Assembly: GCA_948434985.1 (NCBI GenBank) | Contig: CAOJFV010000006.1 | Coordinates: 1 to 53,822, forward strand | Direction: 5' to 3' | From: an uncultured Clostridium sp. | GTDB taxonomy: Bacteria; Bacillota; Clostridia; TANB77; CAG-508 | Length of the DNA stretch: 53,822 nt | In this document: one piece after another, positions 1 through 8,175 of the stretch | Numbering within the stretch: the stretch's first letter is position 1 | Layout of the letters: each line of letters starts with the position of its first letter | Notes under the pieces: generated by a model | Databases searched by the model: none | Told to the model about the DNA's origin: nothing | Seen by the model: only the letters and a program-made list of their open reading frames with translations | Translations under genes and position numbers: made by a program

Positions 1-2
1 AA

Positions 3-1685
3 AACAGTTATGATATTGTAGATGTATATAATGATGCAGGACATTCTGGAAAAGATTTAATGAGACCAGAAATGCAAAGATTATTAAAAGACATTAAATC
101 ACACAAAATCGAAGTAATAGTTGCTATTAAAGTAGATAGACTTACTCGAAATAACTATGATGGCTTTTGGCTTTTAAATTATTGTGAAGAACATGAGGTC
201 AAAATAGAGTTAATATTGGAGCCTTATGATGTATCTACTGCGAATGGTGAAATGATATTTGGAATGAATTTAGTATTTGGACAAAGAGAAAGAAAAGAAA
301 TTGGAGCAAGAACAAAAAGAGCAATGGAAGAAATGGCACTAGAAAAGGTACACCCAGCAAAAGCACCTTATGGCTATATTAGAAATAGTGAAACAGGTCA
401 TTTAGAAATAGAGCCTATTGAAGCACAAGTAGTTAAAGAAATATTTGAACTATATAAAGATGGATGTTCAATAAGAGGTATTTCTAATACTTTGAATGAA
501 AAAAACGCATATTTAAGACAAGGAAAATGGAACAGCGATAAAGTATATAAAATACTAACAAATTCAATTTATATAGGTACTTTTGTTTATGGAAAAACAA
601 AAAGAAAAGCACAAGATGTTCTATATGTTGATGATTATTGTGAGCCAATTATTGATAAAAATACTTGGGATATTACAAGAAAAAGATTAGAAAAGAACAA
701 ACATCCTAATTATGGAGAGCATATTCATTTGTTTACTGGCATTGTAAAATGTCCTACTTGTGGCAAAATAATGTCATCTACAAACTCATTTAAAAATAGT
801 GGAAAGCCTAATCAAAAAGTATATTATCATGTAACTTGCAACAATCCTAATTGTAAATCAAAAGGATTTCATTATAACTGTGACAAAATAGAAGAAAAAT
901 TAACACGAGTTTTAAATGAATTAACAAGATATATGTATGATATGGATAATGAAATTATAGTATGCAATTCAACTAAGACAAAAGATATTAAAGATATAGA
1001 AAAAGCCATTGAAAAACTAAAAATGCAAGAGAAAAAGTTAGTAGATTTATATTTGAGTTCTACTTTAAATGTTGAAATTATTAACTATAAAAATGATGTT
1101 ATTAAGAAAGAAATTGAAAACTTAAATAAGAAAAAACAACAGATTGATCCTAACAATGATTATAAAGAATATACAATAGAACTATTGAAAAAATTAGATT
1201 GCGACATTGGAAGTGATGAAGTTGTCTTTCAAAACAGATTAGGTTTTGCATTTATTTTTGATAGTTTAAATAGAAAATCTAAAAAAGAATTGATTAAAAG
1301 ATTAATTGATACAATCGAAATTAAAAGAGATAAAAACTACAATATTGAGATAACAAATATTAAATTTACAGAAGAATTTATCTCAAAAAGTAGCAAAGAT
1401 TATATAGAATATCTATATGAAATCTTACAAAATAACAACATAGGCTTTATTTATAAAGAAGCAATTACTAAACAAGAATTAGAGAAGTTACAAGAAGATT
1501 ATTTTGTATTTTCTAATACAAAAATTGCAAATAATGAGTATGATAATGCAACTTTAACGATATATAATGAACTACTAAAACAAAATTTTTATGATAATGG
1601 AATTATAAATTGTCCATATATTGAAAATGAAAATATAGTAGATTATTTAACATTAATACCAAGAATTACATCAGAAATTGTATAA
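3..1685 (+). CDS. Large serine recombinase, 5' end outside window
   Basis: Site-specific recombinase of the large serine (resolvase/invertase) family, which integrates and excises mobile elements. The frame is open from base 3, before the first in-window ATG at 60, so the N-terminus with the catalytic serine is missing from the window. Visible: the resolvase-domain motif VDRLTRN, the segment GQRERKEIGARTKRAM, a recombinase domain with GYIRN and RGISNTLNEK, a zinc ribbon (CPTCGK then CNNPNC about 45 residues on) and a lysine/glutamate-rich coiled coil. It marks the edge of an integrated element. The family is secure; whether it is active cannot be judged without the N-terminus. Confidence 0.93.
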   Translation, partial: NSYDIVDVYNDAGHSGKDLMRPEMQRLLKDIKSHKIEVIVAIKVDRLTRNNYDGFWLLNYCEEHEVKIELILEPYDVSTANGEMIFGMNLVFGQRERKEIGARTKRAMEEMALEKVHPAKAPYGYIRNSETGHLEIEPIEAQVVKEIFELYKDGCSIRGISNTLNEKNAYLRQGKWNSDKVYKILTNSIYIGTFVYGKTKRKAQDVLYVDDYCEPIIDKNTWDITRKRLEKNKHPNYGEHIHLFTGIVKCPTCGKIMSSTNSFKNSGKPNQKVYYHVTCNNPNCKSKGFHYNCDKIEEKLTRVLNELTRYMYDMDNEIIVCNSTKTKDIKDIEKAIEKLKMQEKKLVDLYLSSTLNVEIINYKNDVIKKEIENLNKKKQQIDPNNDYKEYTIELLKKLDCDIGSDEVVFQNRLGFAFIFDSLNRKSKKELIKRLIDTIEIKRDKNYNIEITNIKFTEEFISKSSKDYIEYLYEILQNNNIGFIYKEAITKQELEKLQEDYFVFSNTKIANNEYDNATLTIYNELLKQNFYDNGIINCPYIENENIVDYLTLIPRITSEIV

Positions 1686-1765
1686 ATTATTTAAAAAATT
1701 TTACAAAAAATGAATTGAAAACTAACGCAGGAAAAAATGCAATTTTTTAGAATTTAAAAATTCGT

Positions 1766-1848
1766 GTCCTAGCAAGCACTGCATTTGTACTCCCGCAAAT
1801 GCAAATTACTGTCCCAGCAAGCAATGAATTTGTCTACACGCCAAATTC
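1766..1848. repeat. Two tandem 45-base units, each a small hairpin with covarying stem
   Basis: The units begin at 1766 and 1811 and share the phrase GTCCYAGCAAGCA. Each then forms a 7-bp hairpin: GCATTTG (1781-1787) with CAAATGC (1796-1802), and GAATTTG (1826-1832) with CAAATTC (1842-1848). The second stem position changes C-G to A-T on both sides, a compensatory change. The block lies directly downstream of the recombinase gene. It could be a recombination site or a short structured RNA; function unknown. Confidence 0.5.
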
Positions 1849-1916
1849 CAAAATGGTTTTTACACCCCATACTCCTAAAAGTAGTAAAAAAATTAAAATT
1901 GAAAGGAATAAAAAAT

Positions 1917-2231
1917 ATGAATGATGAAAAAGTAAATTATGTAATAGAAATGATAAAAGATATGGATTTAGAAAATAAATTAAGATTAGCAATATGTATG
2001 TGTGATAATTACAGTCATACTAATTTAGAATATGATAAAAAAGAAATGTATAAAGAATTTGATAGTTTGCTAAAAGAAATTAATATTGAATACAGAACAA
2101 CTACTGTCAACTTTGCAAATTACCCTTATATAATTTTTGTATCAAGCAAAATTATGGAAATGGATTGGGCACAGCAAAATAAAGTTGCTTTATATTTATT
2201 TAATAGTATAAATTTTAAAGTTAATAGGTAA
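1917..2231 (+). CDS. Hypothetical protein, 104 aa
   Basis: Small protein beginning MNDEKVNYVIEMIKDMDLEN. The frame is open further upstream to 1785, but I chose ATG 1917 because GAAAGGA sits just before it and the upstream part overlaps the tandem hairpin block. It has no signal peptide, no membrane segment and no motif I recognise. The sequence is mixed helical with charged residues and ends in LFNSINFKVNR. It is probably cargo of the element whose recombinase lies upstream. Confidence 0.6.
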   Translation: MNDEKVNYVIEMIKDMDLENKLRLAICMCDNYSHTNLEYDKKEMYKEFDSLLKEINIEYRTTTVNFANYPYIIFVSSKIMEMDWAQQNKVALYLFNSINFKVNR

Positions 2232-2329
2232 ATATTATTATTTTTAAAATTGTAAATGGCTTCTAAGCTATTGATAAAAGAATTAAATTTTGTTATAATC
2301 TAAAAGAATAAATTTTATAGGAGAAGATT

Positions 2330-2893
2330 ATGGAAGTATTAGATATTTTAGACAAAAATGGAAACAAGACAGGAGAAGTTAAACCGAGAAAAGAAGTTCA
2401 TAGTAATGGAGATTGGCATAAAGGATTTCATATATGGATTATTAACTCAAAGAAAGAATTACTAATTCAAAGAAGAAGTCCAAATAAAGATGTATATCCT
2501 AATAAACTATATGTATCAGTTGCAGGACATCCAGTAAGTGGGGAAGATGAATTAGAAGGGATTAAAAGAGAAATTTCTGAAGAAATTGGACAAAACTTGG
2601 ACACTTCAAAATTAGAATATTTATTCACCTTTTCACAAGAAGTAATTGAAAATGACGGAAGATTTTTAGATAATATGTTTTATGATGTGTATTTAATAGA
2701 AGCAGATTTAGATATTGATAAATTAAAACTGCAACAAGAAGAAGTAAGTGGGATACAAAATATATATTATGAAGATTTTGAAAGAATGGTAAAAAACAAA
2801 GATAAAGATATTGTAAATCACCCAGAAGAATGGGAAAAATTATTTGCAATACTTCATGATAGATATAAAATAAAAGAGGAAGAAGAAAGGTAA
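2330..2893 (+). CDS. NUDIX hydrolase
   Basis: Hydrolase of nucleoside-diphosphate-linked substrates, 187 aa. The NUDIX box is intact at about residues 66-88: GHPVSGE followed after seven residues by REISEEIGQ, giving the metal-binding REUXEE core. The N-terminal EVLDILDKNGNKTG and HKGFHIWI resemble the subgroup related to isopentenyl-diphosphate isomerase (YfcD-like), but the substrate cannot be read from sequence. GGAGAAG precedes the ATG. It is followed after 6 bases by a deoxyribonucleotidase gene, so the two are probably co-transcribed, which suggests nucleotide clean-up as a shared role. Confidence 0.88.
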   Translation: MEVLDILDKNGNKTGEVKPRKEVHSNGDWHKGFHIWIINSKKELLIQRRSPNKDVYPNKLYVSVAGHPVSGEDELEGIKREISEEIGQNLDTSKLEYLFTFSQEVIENDGRFLDNMFYDVYLIEADLDIDKLKLQQEEVSGIQNIYYEDFERMVKNKDKDIVNHPEEWEKLFAILHDRYKIKEEEER

Positions 2894-2899
2894 AAATTA

Positions 2900-3469
2900 A
2901 TGAGAATAGGAATAGATATTGATGATGTTATTACAAATACCTCAGAAATTATTGAAGAATATATTATGAAAAATAACAATAGCCAAAAGTTAAGAGAACA
3001 TATGAAAGAAATCATGAAAGGAAATCCTTCAGATCCAGAAATAATAGCATTTTGTATGGATACTTATCTTAGAGTATTTCAAAAAGTAACATTAAAAGAT
3101 AATGTAAAGGAAGTAATCCAAAAATTATTAGATAAAGAAAATGAAATATATCTTATAACTGCACGAGGAGAAAATTTAGAATTTTTTAGAGGGTCTGAAA
3201 AAGTAACTAAAGAGTTTTTAGAAGATAATAATATTAAATATACTAACATAATATTTAATGCGATTGATAAGGCGCAATTATGTATAGATAATCAAATTGA
3301 TTTAATGATAGATGATTCTATAGAACATTGTGAAGCAGTTAAAAATATAGGAATAAAAAGCATAGTATTTACATCTAATGTTAATAAAAATATTCCTACA
3401 ACCGTTGAAAGAGTTAATAACTGGTTAGAATTAGAAACTAAATTAAATAATATAGGAAAGAAAATATAA
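2900..3469 (+). CDS. 5'(3')-deoxyribonucleotidase-like HAD phosphatase
   Basis: HAD-superfamily phosphatase of the NT5C type, 189 aa, which dephosphorylates (deoxy)nucleoside monophosphates. It begins with the catalytic DxD motif (GIDIDDVITNT), has motif II within YLITARGE near residue 93, and has the late acidic motif LMIDDSIEHC near residue 137. It starts 6 bases after the NUDIX gene with AAAGG upstream. A hairpin terminator (3476-3511) follows. The family is clear; the exact nucleotide preference is not. Confidence 0.85.
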   Translation: MRIGIDIDDVITNTSEIIEEYIMKNNNSQKLREHMKEIMKGNPSDPEIIAFCMDTYLRVFQKVTLKDNVKEVIQKLLDKENEIYLITARGENLEFFRGSEKVTKEFLEDNNIKYTNIIFNAIDKAQLCIDNQIDLMIDDSIEHCEAVKNIGIKSIVFTSNVNKNIPTTVERVNNWLELETKLNNIGKKI

Positions 3470-3475
3470 TAAAGC

Positions 3476-3511
3476 AATAGCTGAACACTTGTCATCAAGC
3501 ATTCAGCTATT
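3476..3511. terminator. Hairpin terminator after nucleotidase gene
   Basis: AATAGCTGAA (3476-3485) pairs perfectly with TTCAGCTATT (3502-3511), and a T-rich stretch follows. A second small hairpin, CATAGGT/ACCTATG, lies at 3523-3541. The plus-strand operon and the minus-strand toxin gene converge here. Confidence 0.7.
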
Positions 3512-3661
3512 TAACTTTTCATCATAGGTCTAAAACCTATGGCATTGGCATACCGCCTCAAATATCTATATTTAGTATAGCATTTCTAAAACGATAAGTC
3601 AATCGAAATATAAAAATTTCTTTTTATATTCATATAACTATTATATGCAAAAACAAGATTA

Positions 3662-4255
3662 TTATTGATTATTTTCTAATTTTTGCATTTTATAATGTAT
3701 TGGTTCAAATATCTGCTCAAATAACTTATTATAGATTTTATCAAAAAATTGATTAGAAGTTTTACCTAACCTTGAAATAACTCTATTTTTGTCGATATAT
3801 TTAGCTTCATATAGCATAATTACCGTGTTTCTTTGAAAGCCATCATTAGTTGTTCCAACTTCAAATTCTGGATAAATATTACCATTTTTGTCTTTCCTTG
3901 GTGTACCACTTGAACAAGGTACTATAAATATTTTTGTAGCAGTTTCTTTTATGACAATAGCAGGATGAATATATGCAAATTCTCTATCATAATTATTCCA
4001 ACCTAAATCAACCAAAAGAATTTCACCTAAACTGTATTTAGTAAAGTTATTTTTCTGTGATGCTGATAAATGTTTTTCATTTGATTCTATCCATAAAGCA
4101 ATTTCATAGGCAGATTGTTCAGTTAACTTAAATTCATAATTTTTTAAAGAGGTAAAGAATTCCTTTTTTAATTTTTCATCTTGCATAAATTTTATGTTTT
4201 TAAATTTTGTATCATTTCTTTTTATTAAATTTATAATGTTTTTATTTATATCCAT
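3662..4255 (-). CDS. PemK/MazF-like endoribonuclease toxin domain protein
   Basis: 197 aa. From about residue 75 it carries a PemK/MazF fold: GEILLVDLGWNN, then AYIHPAIVIKETATKIFIVPCSSG, and later VIMLYEAKYIDKNRVISRLGK. MazF/PemK toxins cut mRNA. The long N-terminal helical extension (residues 1-70) is not standard. No antitoxin gene lies immediately upstream, so it may be an orphan or may carry its own inhibitory domain. The start at 4255 has AGGAAG upstream with long spacing. It belongs to the accessory region. Confidence 0.8.
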   Translation of the reverse strand: MDINKNIINLIKRNDTKFKNIKFMQDEKLKKEFFTSLKNYEFKLTEQSAYEIALWIESNEKHLSASQKNNFTKYSLGEILLVDLGWNNYDREFAYIHPAIVIKETATKIFIVPCSSGTPRKDKNGNIYPEFEVGTTNDGFQRNTVIMLYEAKYIDKNRVISRLGKTSNQFFDKIYNKLFEQIFEPIHYKMQKLENNQ

Positions 4256-4417
4256 GTATGTTTATCACTTCCTATTCTTTCCAAATTATATAGTGTTCAT
4301 AAGTAAAAGTCAATATGTTTTAAAACAAAAGTTTGCGACTGCTCGTGAAAATGCAATTTTGCTATTGATTTTTGATAATAAGTTATGTATAATAAATTCA
4401 TAATTAAGAAAGAGAAT

Positions 4418-4474
4418 AAAAAGTTCGTAACCTGTAAGAAAACCGCACCACAGACAATTTTCGTCGAACTTTTT
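4418..4474. repeat. Inverted repeat in gene-free stretch 4256-4577
   Basis: AAAAAGTTCG (4418-4427) pairs with CGAACTTTTT (4465-4474) around a 37-base loop that is less AT-rich than its surroundings. Apart from this and the hairpin at 4537-4556, I see nothing in the 322 bases between the toxin and the XRE gene. Confidence 0.4.
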
Positions 4475-4536
4475 GAAAGTCTTGAAATAACTTAATTTTA
4501 GGACTATAAAAATTTTGATGAACACAAAAATCTTAT

Positions 4537-4565
4537 TCCAACTCTTAGGGGTTGGACTTTTTTTG
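4537..4565. terminator. Hairpin terminator downstream of XRE gene
   Basis: TCCAAC (4537-4542) pairs with GTTGGA (4551-4556). A T7 tract follows on the plus strand. On the minus strand it lies just beyond the stop of the XRE gene. Confidence 0.6.
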
Positions 4566-4577
4566 ATTTTTTCATTA

Positions 4578-4895
4578 CTATTTTCCGTATTTTATTTTTT
4601 TATAAAATCTAAGTGCATCTGCTATTTCTTCTTCAGTAAGTCCTTCTATTTCTTTAGAGTACTTTAACTTAAATTGTTCTTTTATAGTATCTGCTGCAAT
4701 CCTTACATTAGTTTTATATAATATATAATCTATACTACATTTAAAAATTTGAGATAATTTAACTAGCACTTCCAAGCTAGGTTTACGAGTTTCATTTTCA
4801 TAAAGGCCAATGACACTTTTTGAGCACTGTAATTTATTTGCTAAATCTTGTTGAGTATATCCAAATTCTTCTCTTAATAGTTTTATTCTATTCAT
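4578..4895 (-). CDS. XRE-family transcriptional regulator
   Basis: 105 aa DNA-binding repressor. The N-terminal helix-turn-helix is clear: LREEFGYTQQDLANKLQCSK followed by IGLYENETRKPS at residues 5-40. The C-terminal part is helical (LTEEEIADALRFYKKIKYGK). The gene faces away from the sigma-like gene at 5195, the classic layout of an element's immunity repressor. Its promoter contains a palindrome between the -35 and -10 boxes (4928-4940), so autorepression is likely. Confidence 0.88.
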   Translation of the reverse strand: MNRIKLLREEFGYTQQDLANKLQCSKSVIGLYENETRKPSLEVLVKLSQIFKCSIDYILYKTNVRIAADTIKEQFKLKYSKEIEGLTEEEIADALRFYKKIKYGK

Positions 4896-4918
4896 AATTT
4901 CACATCCTTATAATTTAT

Positions 4919-4948
4919 ATTATAGCATACTTAAAGTATACTTTTCAA
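4919..4948 (-). promoter_or_regulatory. Promoter of XRE gene with operator palindrome
   Basis: On the minus strand TTGAAA (4948-4943) and TATAAT (4924-4919) are separated by 18 bases. The spacer holds the perfect palindrome ATACTTAAAGTAT (4928-4940), a likely repressor operator. Confidence 0.7.
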
Positions 4949-5024
4949 CATTTTATAAAAAAGTTTTTTAGAGTATAAAAAGAACGGATAAGCTTACTAA
5001 TATAATGATGAAATAGGAAAGTGC

Positions 5025-5053
5025 TTGACAATATTCTTAAAATATAGTACACT
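5025..5053 (+). promoter_or_regulatory. Promoter for sigma-like regulator
   Basis: TTGACA (5025-5030), a 17-base spacer and TACACT (5048-5053), with the ORF at 5195 downstream. Confidence 0.7.
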
Positions 5054-5194
5054 ATCAGTAGACAAAAATATACTAACAGAAAAAATCTTAAAAAATTTTT
5101 ACTACAAAAGTCTACTAAAAGAATATATAATAAATAATCAACATAGAAAATAGTAAATTAATTTTAAAACAAATATTATACAAGGAGGGGTATA

Positions 5195-5602
5195 ATGAGA
5201 TTGGCAAAAGAAGATTACAGAAATGCAGTAGAAATATTGAAGAAATATAACTATAACTGTATTAATATAATAAATATAAGAGCTGATATAATGAGTATAT
5301 CTATATCACAAAATACAATAATACCAAAAGCTCCATATAGTATATCAGATCCAGTATTTAATCAATACATAAAATTAGAAGAAAATAAACAGTTGCAAAA
5401 ATCATTAAAAGAGTATAAAGCAGTTATACAAACCCTAGAATTAGTTTGTAATGATAGTAAATATATATTTGAACAATTATATGTAAAGAGTAAAAACAAA
5501 TGGGAAATAATTGATGAAATGCACATAAGTGAAGAAACATTTAAAAGAAGAAAAAGAGAATTAATTTATACAGTATATGAAGAAATGAAAAAAATGATCT
5601 AA
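5195..5602 (+). CDS. Phage-type sigma-like (ArpU/RinA-type) regulator
   Basis: 135 aa. The C-terminal half (from about residue 85) reads like a sigma region 4 or ArpU-type helix-turn-helix: FEQLYVKSKNKWEIIDEMH then ISEETFKRRKRELIYTVYEEM. The N-terminal half is helical and unrecognised. Such proteins switch on late genes in phages and integrative elements. GGAGGGG precedes the ATG. The gene is divergent from the XRE repressor. A terminator follows at 5722-5754. Confidence 0.72.
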   Translation: MRLAKEDYRNAVEILKKYNYNCINIINIRADIMSISISQNTIIPKAPYSISDPVFNQYIKLEENKQLQKSLKEYKAVIQTLELVCNDSKYIFEQLYVKSKNKWEIIDEMHISEETFKRRKRELIYTVYEEMKKMI

Positions 5603-5721
5603 TTCTGACCTTTTTTTACTAAAAATCTATGTTAAAATAGTAGTATGAAAAATTATAAAAGCATCTTTAAAATAACTATTAAAACACTTGTATTTTATTT
5701 AATAATTTAAGTATTCATAAT

Positions 5722-5754
5722 AAAGAGCCCTATCTATAAGTTGGCTCTTTTATT
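5722..5754 (+). terminator. Terminator after sigma-like gene
   Basis: AAAGAGCC (5722-5729) pairs with GGCTCTTT (5743-5750), followed by TATTA. Confidence 0.75.
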
Positions 5755-5794
5755 ATGTTGAATAATGAGGAGGTATAAATGAAGAGTTGCAAAT

Positions 5795-5820
5795 AAAAAG
5801 ACTAAGTATAAGACTTAGTC
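5795..5820 (-). terminator. Minus-strand terminator overlapping small gene stop
   Basis: GACTAAG and CTTAGTC (5800-5806, 5814-5820) form a stem, followed on the minus strand by a T5 tract. The stem includes the stop codon of the small gene at 5815. Confidence 0.65.
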
Positions 5821-5976
5821 TATATTATTTAAAGTATGTTCAATAGCACGAGAAATAGGTAGCATATGTCTATTTTCGGTTTGAATATAAAAAATTGGAA
5901 GTCCAGTTTCAGTTTCTTCATACATTGAAACAGAAACAGTTCCTACTTCTTTTCCAATAATTTCTTTGTTATTCAT
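5815..5976 (-). CDS. Small hypothetical protein, 53 aa
   Basis: Short ORF beginning MNNKEIIGKEVGTVSVSMYE, then TETGLPIFYIQTENRHMLPI, and ending NNID. AAAGGAG lies 7 bases before the ATG, and a terminator hairpin overlaps the stop, so it looks like a real single-gene transcript. It is short and soluble, with beta-rich spacing. Function unknown. It lies in the accessory region. Confidence 0.6.
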   Translation of the reverse strand: MNNKEIIGKEVGTVSVSMYEETETGLPIFYIQTENRHMLPISRAIEHTLNNID

Positions 5977-6297
5977 AATAATACTCCTTTTCTTTAGTGA
6001 TAATAGATGTATTATAGCATAAGAAGATGTCGAAAGCTGTCTAAGAATGACATAGAATAAAAAATTATAAAAATAAAATATAAGTAAAATATTAATCTAT
6101 AAATAATAAAGTATAAAACTATATTAATTATAGTAGAAAGTTTAAAAATAATAGTTATTATATTAGATAGTGTTATTAATTTTTTGTAAATAAAAACAAA
6201 TTATTTTAGTATTTAATTTAGAAGTAAACAAATGTTAATACAAAAGATGGTAGATAAGTTATAGAAGTATAATTAAAAATTTAAGGAGAAATTTATT
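5977..6297. other. Gene-free AT-rich stretch
   Basis: 321 bases of nearly pure A/T. I see the AAGGAG ribosome binding site of the next gene at its end, but no ORF, strong hairpin or repeat. Confidence 0.5.
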
Positions 6298-6726
6298 ATG
6301 AAATCAAAAACAAATACATTAACAAGATTATTTTATGCAAATGATTTAGAAAAAATAGTAGAAGAGGATACAAGAAAACAAGTAGCTTTTGTAGAAAGTA
6401 TATCAGGATTTTTAACAATGCCAGAGCCTATTACTTATTCAGCATTTAATATTGACGATGAAATACAATCACAAGGAGGAAAGAAGGTAGAAACAATTGA
6501 AATTGAACTTTTAGTTACAGAAGAACAATATGATGAATTAAAAGCAATTCAAGATGCAAAAACAAATGGATATTGGGCTATACAATTACCAAAAGAAACA
6601 GCAAAAGAAGAGGGAAAGCCATTAATTTGGTATTTTATAGGAATATGTCACATAGGCATATCAGAAATTGCAATTGATGATATGTTAAAATCAAAATTAA
6701 CAATTTATAGAAATTTAAGCACATAA
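6298..6726 (+). CDS. Phage tail-tube-like protein (remnant)
   Basis: 142 aa. The layout, with VETIEIELLVTEEQYDELKAI followed by GYWAIQLPKETA and a C-terminal KSKLTIYRNLST, resembles small major tail/tube proteins of Gram-positive phages. The match is by general pattern only. It is the only virion-like gene here, so it is probably a leftover of a decayed prophage or part of a tail-derived device. AAGGAG precedes the ATG. Confidence 0.45.
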   Translation: MKSKTNTLTRLFYANDLEKIVEEDTRKQVAFVESISGFLTMPEPITYSAFNIDDEIQSQGGKKVETIEIELLVTEEQYDELKAIQDAKTNGYWAIQLPKETAKEEGKPLIWYFIGICHIGISEIAIDDMLKSKLTIYRNLST

Positions 6727-6937
6727 AAAAGTAAAGAATTCTCTACAGTATAATGATATAGTCGAAATATATTATTAGCATACACTAAAGAGCTTATAAA
6801 ACAAGAGGAATTAAGATATATATTAAATTGTAAGAAATGAGATATGATTGATATAGTATAAAAATAGCATATAAAATAAAAAATGGTCTATTTTTGTAGT
6901 TATGTGGAAAAAAATTCAAAAAATATGTCAAAACAGA

Positions 6938-6967
6938 TTGAATTTTGGTACAAATATGTGTTACACT
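6938..6967 (+). promoter_or_regulatory. Possible plus-strand promoter upstream of AgrB-like locus
   Basis: TTGAAT (6938-6943), an 18-base spacer and TACACT (6962-6967). A transcript from here would run through the antisense of the small RNA at 6986-7063 and into the membrane-protein operon at 7184. The remainder of the gap 6727-7183 shows no gene. Confidence 0.4.
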
Positions 6968-6985
6968 AAAAACATAATTTTATAA

Positions 6986-7063
6986 GTAAAAAGAAATAGA
7001 AGAGATAGGTCAAGTTCGCAGCCAGACTATCTCCTCTATTGTTGACACACTGTAAGTATGTTC
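6986..7063 (-). ncRNA. Candidate small RNA 1 (about 78 nt)
   Basis: A consensus minus-strand promoter, TTGACA (7098-7093), 17 bases and TATAAT (7075-7070), would start RNA near 7063. The transcript contains a 14-bp stem (7040-7027 with 7008-6995) around an 18-base loop, ending in T5. The stem has a G-U pair only as minus-strand RNA; the plus strand would have an A-C mismatch. No ORF is present. It is paired with a similar candidate at 9358-9439. Confidence 0.55.
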
Positions 7064-7183
7064 ATTTTCATTATATAACATTATGTAAATGCTGTCAACA
7101 TAAATCAAATAAAGTTTCCTAAATTTATAGTCATATTTTTATTTGAACCTCATAATATTAAATAGGTCACAAAGGAGGAGATA

Positions 7184-7732
7184 GTGGTGTTATACTATAT
7201 TGTAAGTATATTCTTAGGGTTGATTCCAGAAATCGCATATTTTACATTTTTTCTAACATATACGAAAAACTTAAAAGAAAAGAAATTACAATTAGGAATA
7301 TTGCTAGGGTTATCATATTTTGTATTTATATTAATATCAAAATATCAACCATTATATTATTTGATGTTTGTAGCAAGCATTTATGTAATATTAAAATTGT
7401 TATATGGTGACAGAATTCAAATAATAGATGTATTTATAATATCTTTATCATTCGCTTATGTTTATATATTAGCATTTATTATGTCTTACTTGGTAAATGA
7501 TAATTTTGTTAGATATTGTGCATTATATGTATTAGATAGAATTTTATTGTTTGTACCATTTCTATTTAAAAATAGTTTTAACAAAATATATAAGAAATAT
7601 TATATACTTTGGAATAGAAATGATGAAATTAAAAGAAACATAAAAAGCATTACATTAAGAGTTATAAGTGTTATTTTGCTAAATATTGCTATAGTCATAT
7701 TAAATATAGCAATTTTAAATATAAGTAGATAG
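7184..7732 (+). CDS. Multi-pass membrane protein, AgrC-sensor-like
   Basis: 182 aa, almost wholly hydrophobic, with about five membrane helices and a basic loop (KNSFNKIYKKYY) before the last one. It has no kinase or ATPase domain. The layout resembles the membrane sensor half of AgrC-type receptors without the histidine kinase, but I cannot prove homology. It starts with GTG (7184, or GTG 7187) behind AAAGGAGGAG. It is first in an operon with a 19-residue peptide ORF and two AgrB-like proteins, which suggests a role in sensing or exporting the peptide. Confidence 0.55.
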   Translation: MVLYYIVSIFLGLIPEIAYFTFFLTYTKNLKEKKLQLGILLGLSYFVFILISKYQPLYYLMFVASIYVILKLLYGDRIQIIDVFIISLSFAYVYILAFIMSYLVNDNFVRYCALYVLDRILLFVPFLFKNSFNKIYKKYYILWNRNDEIKRNIKSITLRVISVILLNIAIVILNIAILNISR

Positions 7733-7743
7733 GAGGCGACTTT

Positions 7744-7803
7744 ATGGAAGATTGGCCAATAGGTTCAATACTAATATTCTGTGATACTGAAAAAGGAGAA
7801 TAA
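7744..7803 (+). CDS. 19-residue peptide, candidate AgrD-like signal precursor
   Basis: MEDWPIGSILIFCDTEKGE. GGAGGCGACTTT precedes the ATG, and the next gene's ribosome binding site lies inside its 3' end, so it is tightly embedded in the operon. It has one cysteine, a hydrophobic segment and a charged tail, loosely recalling the cysteine and acidic tail of AgrD, but it lacks the usual long amphipathic leader. It could also be a translational-coupling leader ORF. Confidence 0.5.
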   Translation: MEDWPIGSILIFCDTEKGE

Positions 7804-7804
7804 A

Positions 7805-8125
7805 ATGAAAAAAGTATTAAGATTATTGCCAAGTATAATATTTAATATTATAGAGCTTTTAATAATTTACATATTTGGAACAATTTTAAAGGTTTCAATA
7901 CAAGATATGATATTAATATTAATGTTTTTTGCACTAACAACTAATGCGTTAGGTGGACAATTACATTATAAAGATTGGCGTAAATGCTTAATATGGAGTA
8001 CTTTGGTCTTTATATCATTCTTTTTATTAATAAAGATTGATATAAAGATAGCACTAAGTATGGTAATGTTTTCAGCAATAATTTTAACAAATAAAGGAAA
8101 TATAAATACAAGTACAATTGAATAG
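7805..8125 (+). CDS. Minimal AgrB-like membrane peptidase
   Basis: 106 aa from ATG 7805 (AAAGGAG upstream), with about four membrane helices. The phrase ALGGQLHYKDWRKC contains the H-x6-C pair and preceding GG that in AgrB form the cysteine-protease centre that trims AgrD. AgrB is normally near 190-210 aa, so this is a half-length form. It aligns by eye with the N-terminal half of the next protein (shared HY, KC, STL and D-x-A-I positions), so the two are tandem paralogues. Confidence 0.6.
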   Translation: MKKVLRLLPSIIFNIIELLIIYIFGTILKVSIQDMILILMFFALTTNALGGQLHYKDWRKCLIWSTLVFISFFLLIKIDIKIALSMVMFSAIILTNKGNINTSTIE

Positions 8126-8156
8126 GAATTACCCACACTTTTAGTGTGGATATTCC
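8125..8156. other. Intercistronic hairpin between AgrB-like genes
   Basis: CCACAC/GTGTGG (8133-8138, 8144-8149) nested inside GGAAT/ATTCC (8125-8129, 8152-8156). There is no T tract, so it is more likely an RNA-stability or processing element than a terminator. Confidence 0.5.
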
Positions 8157-8175
8157 CATTTAGAAGGGAAAATAA

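Noticed and set aside
1766..2231. Type III toxin-antitoxin system (RNA repeats plus toxin)
   Set aside because: Only two repeats, and the 104-aa protein shows no ToxN-like features.
5779..5796. Five-codon ORF (MKSCK) behind a strong ribosome binding site
   Set aside because: Too short to support as a gene. Possibly a remnant of a deleted reading frame.
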